The notes beneath the pieces are model-generated. The model was given only the letters and a program-made list of their open reading frames with translations, did not search any database and was not told the origin of the DNA. From assembly GCA_949878435.1 (NCBI GenBank), contig CATLAK010000002.1, positions 238,972 through 302,971 of the forward strand: 64,000 bases of DNA. Direction: 5' to 3'. A program made the position numbers and the translations under genes. Source of the DNA: an uncultured Lachnospiraceae bacterium (lineage in GTDB: Bacteria; Bacillota; Clostridia; Lachnospirales; Lachnospiraceae). Of the stretch, positions 43,586 to 52,236 are shown piece by piece (the first letter of the stretch is position 1; each line of letters opens with the position of its first letter).

Positions 43586-44308
43586 TTGAAGATTATTTCA
43601 GGTGTATATTGGGATCGGGGAGAGCGGGAAGCGAACCAGGATTCGCTCATGCTGCAGCAGGTGATGACGGGCAGAGGAAGGGTCGTATTGGCGGCGGTGA
43701 GTGATGGGATTGGAGGACTTCCGGAAGGAGAAACTGCCAGCGGATATATCACAGAAAAGTTAATTGAGAATTATTATCATCAGATGCTTTCACTGGTGTG
43801 CAGAAGAAAAGGGAAAAGAGCGATTGAAAGAAGCCTTATGCGCTGCTTTTATGAAATCAATGACGGTCTGAAACGTTATGGAAACGGGAAGGAACTCAAG
43901 TTGGGGGCGACGATATCCCTTCTTTTTGTGTGGAAAAGGAACTACGTGCTCTTTCATCTAGGGGACAGCAGAATTTATTTATGCGGAAGGAAAGGGGCAA
44001 GATGCCTGACGGAAGATCATTCTGACAAAGGAAGGGGGCTTACCCGATGTATGGGCAGTTTTCCTTTTCAGGAACCCCAGATTTGCTTTGGCAGGATGCA
44101 AAGAGGGAAGGGATTTCTCTTGTGCACGGACGGTTTTTACAGAACGGTCGAGGAGGAACTGGGTGGAATTCTTGTCCCTGAGGAAATCGGAACTGAGATT
44201 CAGATTGAACGAAGGCTCAAAGAACTTGGTCTGGCGGCATTAAAAAGGGGCGAGAAGGACAATATGTCTGCCATATATCTGGCAGTCGCAAAAGGAGGTG
44301 CCGCATGA
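43586..44308 (+). CDS. PP2C-family Ser/Thr protein phosphatase
   Basis: About 240 residues from a TTG at 43586, which has GGGAGG and AGAGGG upstream. The frame is open back to an ATG at 43502, but that ATG overlaps a likely -10 box and adds residues with no PP2C similarity. Metal-binding motifs are complete: ANQDS, AVSDGIGGLPEGE, FHLGDSRIYL, LLCTDGFYR and KDNMSAIY. It likely reverses the kinase encoded next, whose start overlaps its stop (ATGA). Confidence 0.88.
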   Translation: MKIISGVYWDRGEREANQDSLMLQQVMTGRGRVVLAAVSDGIGGLPEGETASGYITEKLIENYYHQMLSLVCRRKGKRAIERSLMRCFYEINDGLKRYGNGKELKLGATISLLFVWKRNYVLFHLGDSRIYLCGRKGARCLTEDHSDKGRGLTRCMGSFPFQEPQICFGRMQRGKGFLLCTDGFYRTVEEELGGILVPEEIGTEIQIERRLKELGLAALKRGEKDNMSAIYLAVAKGGAA

Positions 44309-45639
44309 GCAGGGTCTTATTTCACAAGTATGAGGTGCTCCGCACCATTGGCAGTGGCAGAACGGGGACGGTATATCTGGTAAAGGATCTGCATCTAAAT
44401 CGGCTTGCGGCGGTCAAGGAAAGTACGGAGGAATTTCTTTTGGCGGAAACAGAACTTTTGAAAGAAGCGGAGCATCCCGGACTTCCAGCAATCTATGACT
44501 GCTTTAAGGAGCAGGGGCATACCTTTCTGGTGATGGAATATGTGGAAGGAATGACGCTGCGGAAGTATCTTGAAAAGCACGGACGGGTGCCTGAACGGCA
44601 GGCAGTTAAATGGGCGGCAGAATTGTGCAGAATACTGGGGTATCTCCACAGCAGGCAGCCGGCTGTCATTTACAGAGACTTAAAGCCGGAGAATATCATG
44701 ATCCGGCAGGACGGAAGGCTGAAGCTGATCGATCTCGGAGGAACCCTTCAGGCAGCCTGTGGCAGGGAAAAGGAGGCGTGGTGCGCGGGGACGCCGGGCT
44801 ATGCGCCGCCGGAGCAGTGGAAACAGACAAAAGGCGATAAACGCTGGGACATTTACGGGCTTGGAGCGGTACTGCACGAAATGCTGACGGGCGTTCATCC
44901 TGCCCGCAATCCCTATGGGAGACGTCCTGTGAGAGAATATGACAAGGCGCTTTGTGCATTGCTTGATGAAATCATAAGCAGGTGTACCACAGAAAACACA
45001 AAAAGCGCCTTTTCCTCCATGGAACAGGTGGAACATGCACTGCTTGATTACCCGTCACAACGCCGCAAATATCTGCTTATACATAGAATGAAGAGAATCG
45101 CCCTTGCACTGATGGGAGGATATGCCACATGCTGCCTTATCCTGCCGCTGCTTAGAGGCGTCCCAGAAAACCAGTTCCCGTTTCCCTATCTAATCAAACC
45201 ATTCATCGTTCTCATTCTTTTTATCCTATTTTCTTTAATTTTTTCCAAACGCAAAAGAAAAAGACAATTCCTGCGCAGACAGGAGAAAAATATATGGCTC
45301 ACAGAAAAGAAGTTCTCTGGTCTTTTTGTAATTCTACTGGTGATCTTTGGTCTGGCATCAGGAACCTTCAAAGAACGTATTTCTTCCGGAACTGCATATG
45401 CAAAAGAGGAAGACCAAACATTATGGGTAGAAATGCGTGATTCCTACGAACGTAAACTACTTCTTAAATATGATGCAGTTTACATAACAAACGACAAAGT
45501 CCGCTTTGAGATTCCTGCAGAGCGCCTGCCTACACAGGAACTATCGGTGCAGATCGTAGCAGTAGGCGAGGACGGAGAACAGTACCGCAGCAGAATTTTC
45601 CACATCAAGGCAGAAAAAATGGAAGCGGGAAGCCAATAA
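44305..45639 (+). CDS. Membrane Ser/Thr protein kinase without PASTA domains
   Basis: 444 residues. The kinase domain (about 9-250) has GSGRTGTVY, Lys38 in AAVKES, catalytic YRDLKPENIMI (Asp125), DLG at 143-145 in place of DFG, and the activation segment GTPGYAPPEQW. Three membrane helices follow (about 264-283, 296-313 and 338-354). An 85-residue C-terminal region is therefore outside the membrane and could be a sensor; it has no PASTA or other known repeat. Coupled to the PP2C gene. Substrates are unknown. Confidence 0.88.
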   Translation: MSRVLFHKYEVLRTIGSGRTGTVYLVKDLHLNRLAAVKESTEEFLLAETELLKEAEHPGLPAIYDCFKEQGHTFLVMEYVEGMTLRKYLEKHGRVPERQAVKWAAELCRILGYLHSRQPAVIYRDLKPENIMIRQDGRLKLIDLGGTLQAACGREKEAWCAGTPGYAPPEQWKQTKGDKRWDIYGLGAVLHEMLTGVHPARNPYGRRPVREYDKALCALLDEIISRCTTENTKSAFSSMEQVEHALLDYPSQRRKYLLIHRMKRIALALMGGYATCCLILPLLRGVPENQFPFPYLIKPFIVLILFILFSLIFSKRKRKRQFLRRQEKNIWLTEKKFSGLFVILLVIFGLASGTFKERISSGTAYAKEEDQTLWVEMRDSYERKLLLKYDAVYITNDKVRFEIPAERLPTQELSVQIVAVGEDGEQYRSRIFHIKAEKMEAGSQ

Positions 45640-45805
45640 GTGGGGGATAGACAATGGAACACATTTAGGGCGGAGCGGACAGGGCACACAGAATCATGGC
45701 AGGCGGAGCACGCACAGAGGGCGGCATAGGGTATCGTTTCCAGTCTCCTCTCAAAATCGGATTTCACTAACAGAATGTATTTATGTGTTTCAAGGAGGAC
45801 GGGTC

Positions 45806-45836
45806 GGAGTCAGCGGCATCCGTGCCGCGCGACTCC
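45806..45836 (+). repeat. Inner hairpin A of the inverted-repeat element
   Basis: The stem GGAGTC-GCGGCA pairs with TGCCGC-GACTCC around a TCCG loop, with a small internal mismatch. It lies in the centre of the element and directly abuts hairpin B, which has the same CA-TCCG-TG tip. Confidence 0.8.
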
Positions 45837-45862
45837 TGAAATCGCCATCCGTGGCGATTTCA
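45837..45862 (+). repeat. Inner hairpin B of the inverted-repeat element
   Basis: A perfect 11-bp stem, TGAAATCGCCA/TGGCGATTTCA, with a TCCG loop. It shares the CA-TCCG-TG tip with hairpin A although the rest of the stem differs. Confidence 0.85.
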
Positions 45863-46008
45863 CCCTGATGTCTCCACATTCTGTAAGTGAAATTGCCGAT
45901 TTTGAGAGGAGACTGGAAACGATACCCTATGCCGCCCTCTGTGCGTGCTCCGCCTGCCATGATTCTGTGTGCCCTGTCCGCTCCGCCCTGAATGTGTTCT
46001 ACCCCGCA

Positions 46009-46038
46009 TTGACTTTGCAAGGCAGGGTGGAATATAAT
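46009..46038 (+). promoter_or_regulatory. SigA promoter for ispG
   Basis: TTGACT at 46009-46014, an 18-base spacer and TATAAT at 46033-46038, 41 bases before the ispG ATG. The -35 begins at the right end of the inverted-repeat element, so the element either abuts or carries this promoter. Confidence 0.8.
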
Positions 46039-46079
46039 GTATCATATGGGAAAAAGTTCGGGAAATAGGAGGAGAAAGC

Positions 46080-47135
46080 ATGACCAGGGAACAGACGAGG
46101 GTAATTTCAATTGGAGACCGGGTAATCGGAGGCGGAAATCCGATTCTGATCCAATCTATGACGAATACAAGGACAGAGGATGTGGAGGCGACGGTAGCCC
46201 AGATTCATAAGCTGGAGAAAGCCGGATGTGAGATCGTAAGGTGTACGGTGCCTACTTTGGACGCGGCGCAGGCAATCAGGGAGATTAAAAGGCAGATTTC
46301 CATTCCTCTTGTAGCGGATATTCATTTTGACTATAAGATGGCGATTGCTGCTATGGAAAATGGGGCGGATAAGATTCGGATCAATCCCGGTAACATCGGG
46401 GGAAAGGAAAAGCTGGCGGCGGTTGTGGAAGCTGCCAGGGAACGGAATATTCCTATCCGGGTAGGGGTGAACAGCGGTTCCCTTGAGAAAGAACTGGTGG
46501 AGAAGTACCATGGGGTGACGGCAGAAGGAATCGTGGAAAGTGCACTTGACAAGGTACATATGATTGAGGAGATGGGCTATGAGAATATGGTCATCAGCAT
46601 CAAGTCCTCTGATGTGCTGATGTGCGTAAGGGCGCATGAGGTTCTCGCACAAAAAACGGATTATCCTCTGCACGTGGGGATAACGGAATCAGGAACGATC
46701 ATCAGCGGAAATATCAAGTCTTCTATTGGACTGGGATTGATTCTGCATCAGGGAATCGGAGACACCATAAGAGTGTCGCTGACGGGGGATCCGGTGGAGG
46801 AAATCAAATCTGCCAAACTGATTTTAAGGACGCTGGGACTTCGCAGGGGAGGTATCGAAGTGGTTTCCTGCCCTACCTGCGGGAGGACGAAGATTGATCT
46901 GATCGGGCTTGCAAATCAGGTTGAAAATATGGTGGCAGAGTTTCCGCTGGATATCAAAGTTGCAGTTATGGGGTGTGCAGTCAATGGTCCCGGCGAGGCA
47001 AAAGAGGCGGATATCGGCATTGCAGGGGGAATCGGAGAAGGGCTTTTGATCAAGAAAGGGGAAATCATAAAGAAGGTGCCCGAAGGGGAGCTTCTTGGCG
47101 TGCTGAGGGAAGAATTGGAGCACTGGAATCAATAA
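46080..47135 (+). CDS. ispG: 4-hydroxy-3-methylbut-2-enyl diphosphate synthase (IspG/GcpE)
   Basis: A 351-residue iron-sulfur enzyme of the MEP pathway. The cluster cysteines are visible in SCPTCGRTKIDL and MGCAVNGPGEA; N-terminal motifs are IQSMTNTRTEDVEATVAQI and LVADIHFDYKMA. The ATG follows AGGAGGAG. polC follows 22 bases later, the usual Firmicute neighbour. Confidence 0.97.
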   Translation: MTREQTRVISIGDRVIGGGNPILIQSMTNTRTEDVEATVAQIHKLEKAGCEIVRCTVPTLDAAQAIREIKRQISIPLVADIHFDYKMAIAAMENGADKIRINPGNIGGKEKLAAVVEAARERNIPIRVGVNSGSLEKELVEKYHGVTAEGIVESALDKVHMIEEMGYENMVISIKSSDVLMCVRAHEVLAQKTDYPLHVGITESGTIISGNIKSSIGLGLILHQGIGDTIRVSLTGDPVEEIKSAKLILRTLGLRRGGIEVVSCPTCGRTKIDLIGLANQVENMVAEFPLDIKVAVMGCAVNGPGEAKEADIGIAGGIGEGLLIKKGEIIKKVPEGELLGVLREELEHWNQ

Positions 47136-47157
47136 GAAAGATAAGAGCGTACGGAAA

Positions 47158-50100
47158 ATGGCAAAGCAGTTTTTTGAGGTGTTTCCCACATTAAAATTGG
47201 ATAAGAAGGTACAGGATTTGTTTGAACAGGTGACGGTGGAGAAAGTATCTGCTACAAAGAGCAGGGACTTTATCAGAGTGACCATAGGGTGTGAGTATCT
47301 CATTCCCAAGGAGACAATCTACCGGGTAGAGTCGGAGATTAAGAAGCAGTTCTTTTCAGCCCATCAGGTGGCGGTAAAATTATATGAACGCTTTCACCTG
47401 TCAGAGCAGTATACGCCTGAAAAGCTGATGAATGCCTATAAGGACAGTATTTTGCTGGAACTTAAGAATTACAGTCCCATTGAATATAATCTGTTTAAGG
47501 GCGCGGATATTGCGTTCCCAGAGATAGGACAGCTTTCCCTTACCGTGGAAGACACCGTTCTTGCAAGGAGCAAGGCGGAGGAACTTGTAAGGATTCTGGA
47601 GAAGATTTTTAATTTAAGGTGCGGATTTCAGGTGGCGTGCCGGATGGAATACAAGGATAAGAAGACCGGCAAGTATAAGGAAGAGGACGATCTTAAGATT
47701 GCCCGTCAGGTAGCGGAAATTACGGCACGGGCATTGGGTGCGGGCAGTATGCCGGATGGCATCGGCGATGGACAAAGCAGGACACAGGATGCCGGAAAAG
47801 AGAGGAAAGATAGCGTCAGGGAACTGCAGAATGCCAAAACGCCGGATGCAAAGGATAAGGGATCTTCAAAGGAACAGGCAAGACCTGGCATGACCGGCGC
47901 CTTTCAGGGGAAGGAAAAGAGAGGCGTCCGCAAGAATGATTTCAAACGGGCAGTGCGGCGTTCGGACAACCCGGATGTGCTTTATGGCAGGGATTTTGAG
48001 GAAGATGCCATGCCCATTGAGGACATTGTAGGGGAGATGGGCGAGGTGGTCATCAAGGGAAAGATCATCAGCTTTGATTCCAGAGAGATTAAAAATGAGA
48101 GAACCATATTGATGTTCGATGTGACGGATTTTACGGACACGATGACCATCAAAATGTTTGCCCATAATGAACAGGTGGAGGAAATCAAGCAGGGAATCAA
48201 ACCCGGGGCGTTCGTCAAGTTAAAAGGAATAACCATGATTGACAAATTTGACAATGAACTCACCATCGGTTCCCTTGCGGGGGTGAAAAAGATTTCTGAT
48301 TTCACCACGTCCCGCAGCGATAACAGCGCCCGCAAGAGGGTGGAACTTCATTGCCACACGAAGATGAGCGATATGGACGGGGTGTCGGAGGCAAAGGATA
48401 TTGTAAAGAGGGCTTACAAATGGGGGCACCCGGCAATCGCGCTCACAGACCACGGCGTCGTGCAGGCATTTCCGGACGCCAATCATGTATGGGAAGATCT
48501 GTGGAAGGCGGAGAAGGCAAAGCGCAAGGAAGCAGGAGAAGCAAATCCGGACAAGCAGGATTTCTTTAAGGTCATATATGGCATGGAAGCATATCTTGTA
48601 GATGATCTGCACGAGATTGCCACCGGCGAGAAAGGGCAGGATCTTGAGGTGGATTTTGTGGTCTTTGATATAGAGACCACGGGTTTTTCACCGGTAAATA
48701 ATAGAATCATAGAAATCGGCGCCGTCAAGGTGTCGAAAGGAGAGATTAAAGAGCGGTTTTCCACTTTTGTCAATCCCGATGTACCGATTCCCTTTGAAAT
48801 CGAAAAACTGACCGGCATCAATGACGGCATGGTGATGGAGGCGCCTTCCATTGAGCAGGTACTGCCCGAGTTCCTTTGCTTTTGTGAAGGTACTGTGCTG
48901 GTAGCACACAATGCAGAATTTGACATGAGCTTTATCAAAGAAAATGCTGCAAGACAAAATCTGAATCGGGAATTTACTTATGTGGATACGGTAGGAATCG
49001 CAAGGGTTCTTTTGCCGCATCAGGCAAAGCATACGCTGGACGCAGTGGCAAAGACGCTGGGCGTATCATTGGAGAATCACCACCGTGCAGTGGATGATGC
49101 ACAGGCAACGGCAGAGATTTTCGTTAAATTTATTAAGATGCTTACAGAACGCGGGGCGGATACCCTTGCAAAGGTAAATGCATTGGGAGAGTCCAGTCCG
49201 GAAATCATCAAAAAGCTGCCCTCTTATCATGCGATTATTTTAGCGGAAAATAATATTGGCAGGGAAAATCTCTATACTCTTGTGTCGGAATCCCATTTGA
49301 ATTATTACAGTAAGCGTCCCAGGGTACCCAAGAGCCTGCTCATGAAGCACAGGGAAGGATTGATTTTGGGGAGCGCCTGCGAGGCAGGAGAGTTATATCG
49401 GGCGCTTTTGGATGGAAAGGCGGAGTCAGAAATTGCCCGTCTGGTTAATTTTTATGATTATTTAGAGATACAGCCTCTTGGTAACAATAAGTTCATGATT
49501 GCGTCGGAGCGCGTTTCTGCCATAAACAGCATGGAGGATGTGAAGGAGATCAACCGGAAAATTGTCGCGCTGGGGGAAGAGTTCAACAAGCCTGTGGTGG
49601 CGACCTGTGACGTGCATTTTCTGGATCCGGAGGATGAGGTCTACCGGAGGATCATCATGGCAGGCAAGGGATTTACGGATGCGGACGAGCAGGCGCCCCT
49701 TTATCTGCGCACCACGGAGGAGATGCTGGAAGAGTTTTCTTACTTGGGAAGCGATAAGGCGGAGGAAGTGGTAATCACCAACACGAACAAGATTGCCGAC
49801 CGGATCGATGTGATGGCGCCGGTGCGCCCGGATAAGTGCCCGCCGGTCATCCCTGACAGTGACAAGACGCTGACCGATATCTGCTATAACAGGGCACATG
49901 AACTATATGGGGAAACGCTGCCAAAGATTGTGGAGGACCGGCTGGAAAAGGAGCTGCACTCCATTATCACCAATGGATTTGCGGTTATGTATATCATTGC
50001 CCAGAAGCTGGTGTGGAAATCGGTGGAGGACGGCTATCTGGTGGGCTCCCGTGGGTCGGTGGGCTCCTCACTGGTGGCATTTATGGCGGGAATCACGGAG

Positions 50101-51735
50101 GTCAATTCCCTGAGTGCCCATTACAGATGCCCCAACTGTTTTTATTATGACTTTGATTCCCCAGAGGTAAAGGCTTACGCGGGAAATGCAGGCTGCGATA
50201 TGCCGGATAAGATGTGTCCAGTATGCGGAAAGCCTCTGGTGAAGGATGGATTTGATATTCCCTTTGAGACCTTTTTAGGATTTAAAGGGGATAAGGAGCC
50301 GGATATCGACTTGAATTTTTCGGGAGAGTATCAGAGTAAGGCGCATAAATATACGGAAGTGATTTTCGGTGCAGGACAGACGTACCGCGCAGGGACCATT
50401 GCCACCCTGGCGGACAAGACGGCATTTGGCTATGTGAAGAATTATTACGAGGAGCGGGGAAAGCGGAAGAGAAACTGCGAGATCAACCGCATTGTGGGAG
50501 GATGTACCGGCATCAGAAGGAGCACAGGACAGCATCCCGGCGGTATCATCGTGCTTCCCATGGGGGAGGATATCAATTCCTTTACCCCCGTGCAGCATCC
50601 CGCCAACGATATGACGACGGATATCGTGACCACACACTTTGACTACCACTCCATCGACCATAACCTGTTAAAGCTGGATATACTGGGACACGATGATCCT
50701 ACCATGATCCGTATGCTGCAGGATCTTACGGGGATCGATCCTACGAAGATTCCGCTGGACGATGCCAAGGTCATGTCCTTGTTTCAAAATACTTCCGCGC
50801 TTGGGATTACACCGGACCAGATCGACGGCTGCCCGGTGGGGTCTTTGGGGATACCGGAGTTTGGAACGGAGTTTGTCATCCAGATGCTCCTTGATACCAA
50901 GCCGCAGTGCCTTTCAGACCTGATCAGAATCTCAGGGTTAGGACATGGGACGGATGTGTGGCTGGGAAATGCCCAGACCCTTATTCTGGAAGGGACTGCC
51001 ACCATTTCCTCTGCAATCTGCTGCCGTGACGATATTATGATTTACCTGATCAATAAAGGGGTGGACAGTGCATTATCCTTTACCATCATGGAAAGCGTGC
51101 GTAAGGGAAAGGGATTGAAGCCGGAATGGGAAGAAGCCATGAAGGAAAAGGACGTGCCCGACTGGTATATCTGGTCCTGCAAGAAGATCAAATACATGTT
51201 CCCCAAAGCCCATGCGGCGGCGTATGTCATGATGGCGTGGCGCATTGCGTACTGTAAGATCAACTATCCGCTGGCTTACTATGCATCCTATTTTTCTATC
51301 AGGGCGTCGGCATTTTCTTATGAGATTATGTGCCAGGGGCAGCAGCATCTGGAAAATGTGATGGCGGATTATAAGCGGAGAAGTGATACGCTCTCCAAGA
51401 AGGAGCAGGACTCCTATAAGGATATGAAGATTGTGCAGGAAATGTATGCCAGAGGGTTTGAATTTACCCCTATTGATATCTTTTCGGCGCATTCCAGGAA
51501 CTTTCAGATCGTGGATGGCAAGCTGATGCCGTCCTTAAACAGCATCGACGGGCTGGGAGAGAAGGCAGCGGATGCCATCGTGGAGGCTGCCAAGGATGGT
51601 ATGTTCCTGTCCAAGGATGATTTCCGCCAGAGGACCAAGGTGTCTAAGACGATTGTGGATTTGATGGACAGCCTTCAACTTTTGGGGAATCTTCCGGAGT
51701 CGAACCAGATCAGCTTGTTTGACTTTGTATCATAA
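47158..51735 (+). CDS. polC: DNA polymerase III PolC-type, alpha subunit with proofreading exonuclease
   Basis: A 1525-residue Gram-positive replicative polymerase. An N-terminal domain and a charged low-complexity linker (about 200-265) lead to an OB domain. The PHP domain (HCHTKMSDMDGVSEAKD, near 396) is interrupted by a DEDDh exonuclease (DFVVFDIETTG near 498; HHRAVDDAQATAEIF). The catalytic palm has PDIDLNFSGEYQ near 1047. A Cys-rich zinc segment (RCPNCFYYD, MCPVCGKP) lies before it. It is slightly longer than Bacillus PolC (about 1440), partly because of the linker. Confidence 0.97.
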   Translation: MAKQFFEVFPTLKLDKKVQDLFEQVTVEKVSATKSRDFIRVTIGCEYLIPKETIYRVESEIKKQFFSAHQVAVKLYERFHLSEQYTPEKLMNAYKDSILLELKNYSPIEYNLFKGADIAFPEIGQLSLTVEDTVLARSKAEELVRILEKIFNLRCGFQVACRMEYKDKKTGKYKEEDDLKIARQVAEITARALGAGSMPDGIGDGQSRTQDAGKERKDSVRELQNAKTPDAKDKGSSKEQARPGMTGAFQGKEKRGVRKNDFKRAVRRSDNPDVLYGRDFEEDAMPIEDIVGEMGEVVIKGKIISFDSREIKNERTILMFDVTDFTDTMTIKMFAHNEQVEEIKQGIKPGAFVKLKGITMIDKFDNELTIGSLAGVKKISDFTTSRSDNSARKRVELHCHTKMSDMDGVSEAKDIVKRAYKWGHPAIALTDHGVVQAFPDANHVWEDLWKAEKAKRKEAGEANPDKQDFFKVIYGMEAYLVDDLHEIATGEKGQDLEVDFVVFDIETTGFSPVNNRIIEIGAVKVSKGEIKERFSTFVNPDVPIPFEIEKLTGINDGMVMEAPSIEQVLPEFLCFCEGTVLVAHNAEFDMSFIKENAARQNLNREFTYVDTVGIARVLLPHQAKHTLDAVAKTLGVSLENHHRAVDDAQATAEIFVKFIKMLTERGADTLAKVNALGESSPEIIKKLPSYHAIILAENNIGRENLYTLVSESHLNYYSKRPRVPKSLLMKHREGLILGSACEAGELYRALLDGKAESEIARLVNFYDYLEIQPLGNNKFMIASERVSAINSMEDVKEINRKIVALGEEFNKPVVATCDVHFLDPEDEVYRRIIMAGKGFTDADEQAPLYLRTTEEMLEEFSYLGSDKAEEVVITNTNKIADRIDVMAPVRPDKCPPVIPDSDKTLTDICYNRAHELYGETLPKIVEDRLEKELHSIITNGFAVMYIIAQKLVWKSVEDGYLVGSRGSVGSSLVAFMAGITEVNSLSAHYRCPNCFYYDFDSPEVKAYAGNAGCDMPDKMCPVCGKPLVKDGFDIPFETFLGFKGDKEPDIDLNFSGEYQSKAHKYTEVIFGAGQTYRAGTIATLADKTAFGYVKNYYEERGKRKRNCEINRIVGGCTGIRRSTGQHPGGIIVLPMGEDINSFTPVQHPANDMTTDIVTTHFDYHSIDHNLLKLDILGHDDPTMIRMLQDLTGIDPTKIPLDDAKVMSLFQNTSALGITPDQIDGCPVGSLGIPEFGTEFVIQMLLDTKPQCLSDLIRISGLGHGTDVWLGNAQTLILEGTATISSAICCRDDIMIYLINKGVDSALSFTIMESVRKGKGLKPEWEEAMKEKDVPDWYIWSCKKIKYMFPKAHAAAYVMMAWRIAYCKINYPLAYYASYFSIRASAFSYEIMCQGQQHLENVMADYKRRSDTLSKKEQDSYKDMKIVQEMYARGFEFTPIDIFSAHSRNFQIVDGKLMPSLNSIDGLGEKAADAIVEAAKDGMFLSKDDFRQRTKVSKTIVDLMDSLQLLGNLPESNQISLFDFVS

Positions 51736-51849
51736 GGCTTTTTCATCCAGATTGCTGTCCTGCTGCTTGCGGTGGGGTATAAGAGGAAGGATATTTTTAT
51801 AGCAATTGCAATACATTATGCATATGATTTTTTGGGAGTAATCGTGTAA
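51736..51849 (+). pseudogene. C-terminal remnant of a membrane-protease-like gene
   Basis: Immediately after the polC stop the same frame is open for 37 codons and reads GFFIQIAVLLLAVGYKRKD, then IFIAIAIHYAYDFLGVIV and a stop. Two hydrophobic helices with an H-x-x-x-D pattern resemble the end of YhfC or CPBP-type intramembrane proteases. There is no start codon or ribosome site. Probably a decayed fragment left by a past rearrangement. Confidence 0.5.
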
Positions 51850-51897
51850 AACAATACCTTGATTATTGATGTACATTTAGGGAAGCATGAAATCATA

Positions 51898-51927
51898 TTG
51901 AAGAAAGATGATGGTAGCTGTTATAAT
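51898..51927 (+). promoter_or_regulatory. Promoter for the DUF4160 two-gene cassette
   Basis: TTGAAG at 51898-51903, an 18-base spacer and TATAAT at 51922-51927 with TG one base upstream (extended -10). It is 36 bases before the ATG at 51964 and supports that start over the longer open frame. Confidence 0.7.
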
Positions 51928-51963
51928 AAAGCAATTGATAAGGTCTTAGTGGGAGGTGATATT

Positions 51964-52236
51964 ATGATGTATCCGTATATGACACTTAATGATAATACAG
52001 AAATTACACACTCTGAGATGAAAACAGATGGACGGGTGAAGGTATATATTGAGACGCCAGATGAAAAAGTGTGTTTTCGTCATGCTACATGTTGGCTGCC
52101 AGAGTATAAATGGGAGGACGTATATGCTTATTCTGATGTAGATATTGAAAAGTTTCAGGAAATAATTGAATCAACGGCACATTTGATTATGGAGTTCTCA
52201 CAGGAGGGAGGATTTGATAATGCCTCAAATCTTTAA
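51964..52236 (+). CDS. Hypothetical partner of a DUF4160 protein
   Basis: 90 residues from the ATG at 51964, preceded by GGAGGTGAT. The frame is open to a TTG at 51859, but the promoter lies inside that extra part. It is soluble and acidic, starting MMYPYMTLNDNTEITHSEM and containing CWLPEYKWEDVYAYSD. I cannot assign a family. It overlaps the DUF4160 gene by 17 bases, so the two proteins are probably made together. Confidence 0.75.
   Translation: MMYPYMTLNDNTEITHSEMKTDGRVKVYIETPDEKVCFRHATCWLPEYKWEDVYAYSDVDIEKFQEIIESTAHLIMEFSQEGGFDNASNL

Larger units (their letters stand above)
45641..46008 (+). mobile_element. MITE-like inverted-repeat element
   Basis: Arms at 45657-45778 and 45876-45999 are inverted copies that differ at only four of about 124 aligned positions. 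A weaker extension of the arms (GGGGGATAG versus CTACCCC) reaches 45642 and 46006. The 97-base centre holds two small hairpins with TCCG loops. No transposase is encoded. The element fills the space between the kinase stop (45639) and the ispG promoter. It creates open frames that share the peptide ALCACSACHDSVCP, which I regard as by-products. No target-site duplication is evident. Confidence 0.75.

Noticed and set aside
45775..46068. 97-codon plus-strand open frame and its minus-strand mirror (45480-45767) sharing a Cys-rich peptide
   Set aside because: Both frames exist because the arms of the inverted repeat are reverse complements. The shared peptide is the arm read in the same sense, there is no credible start and ribosome site for the shared part, and the frames run into unrelated flanks.
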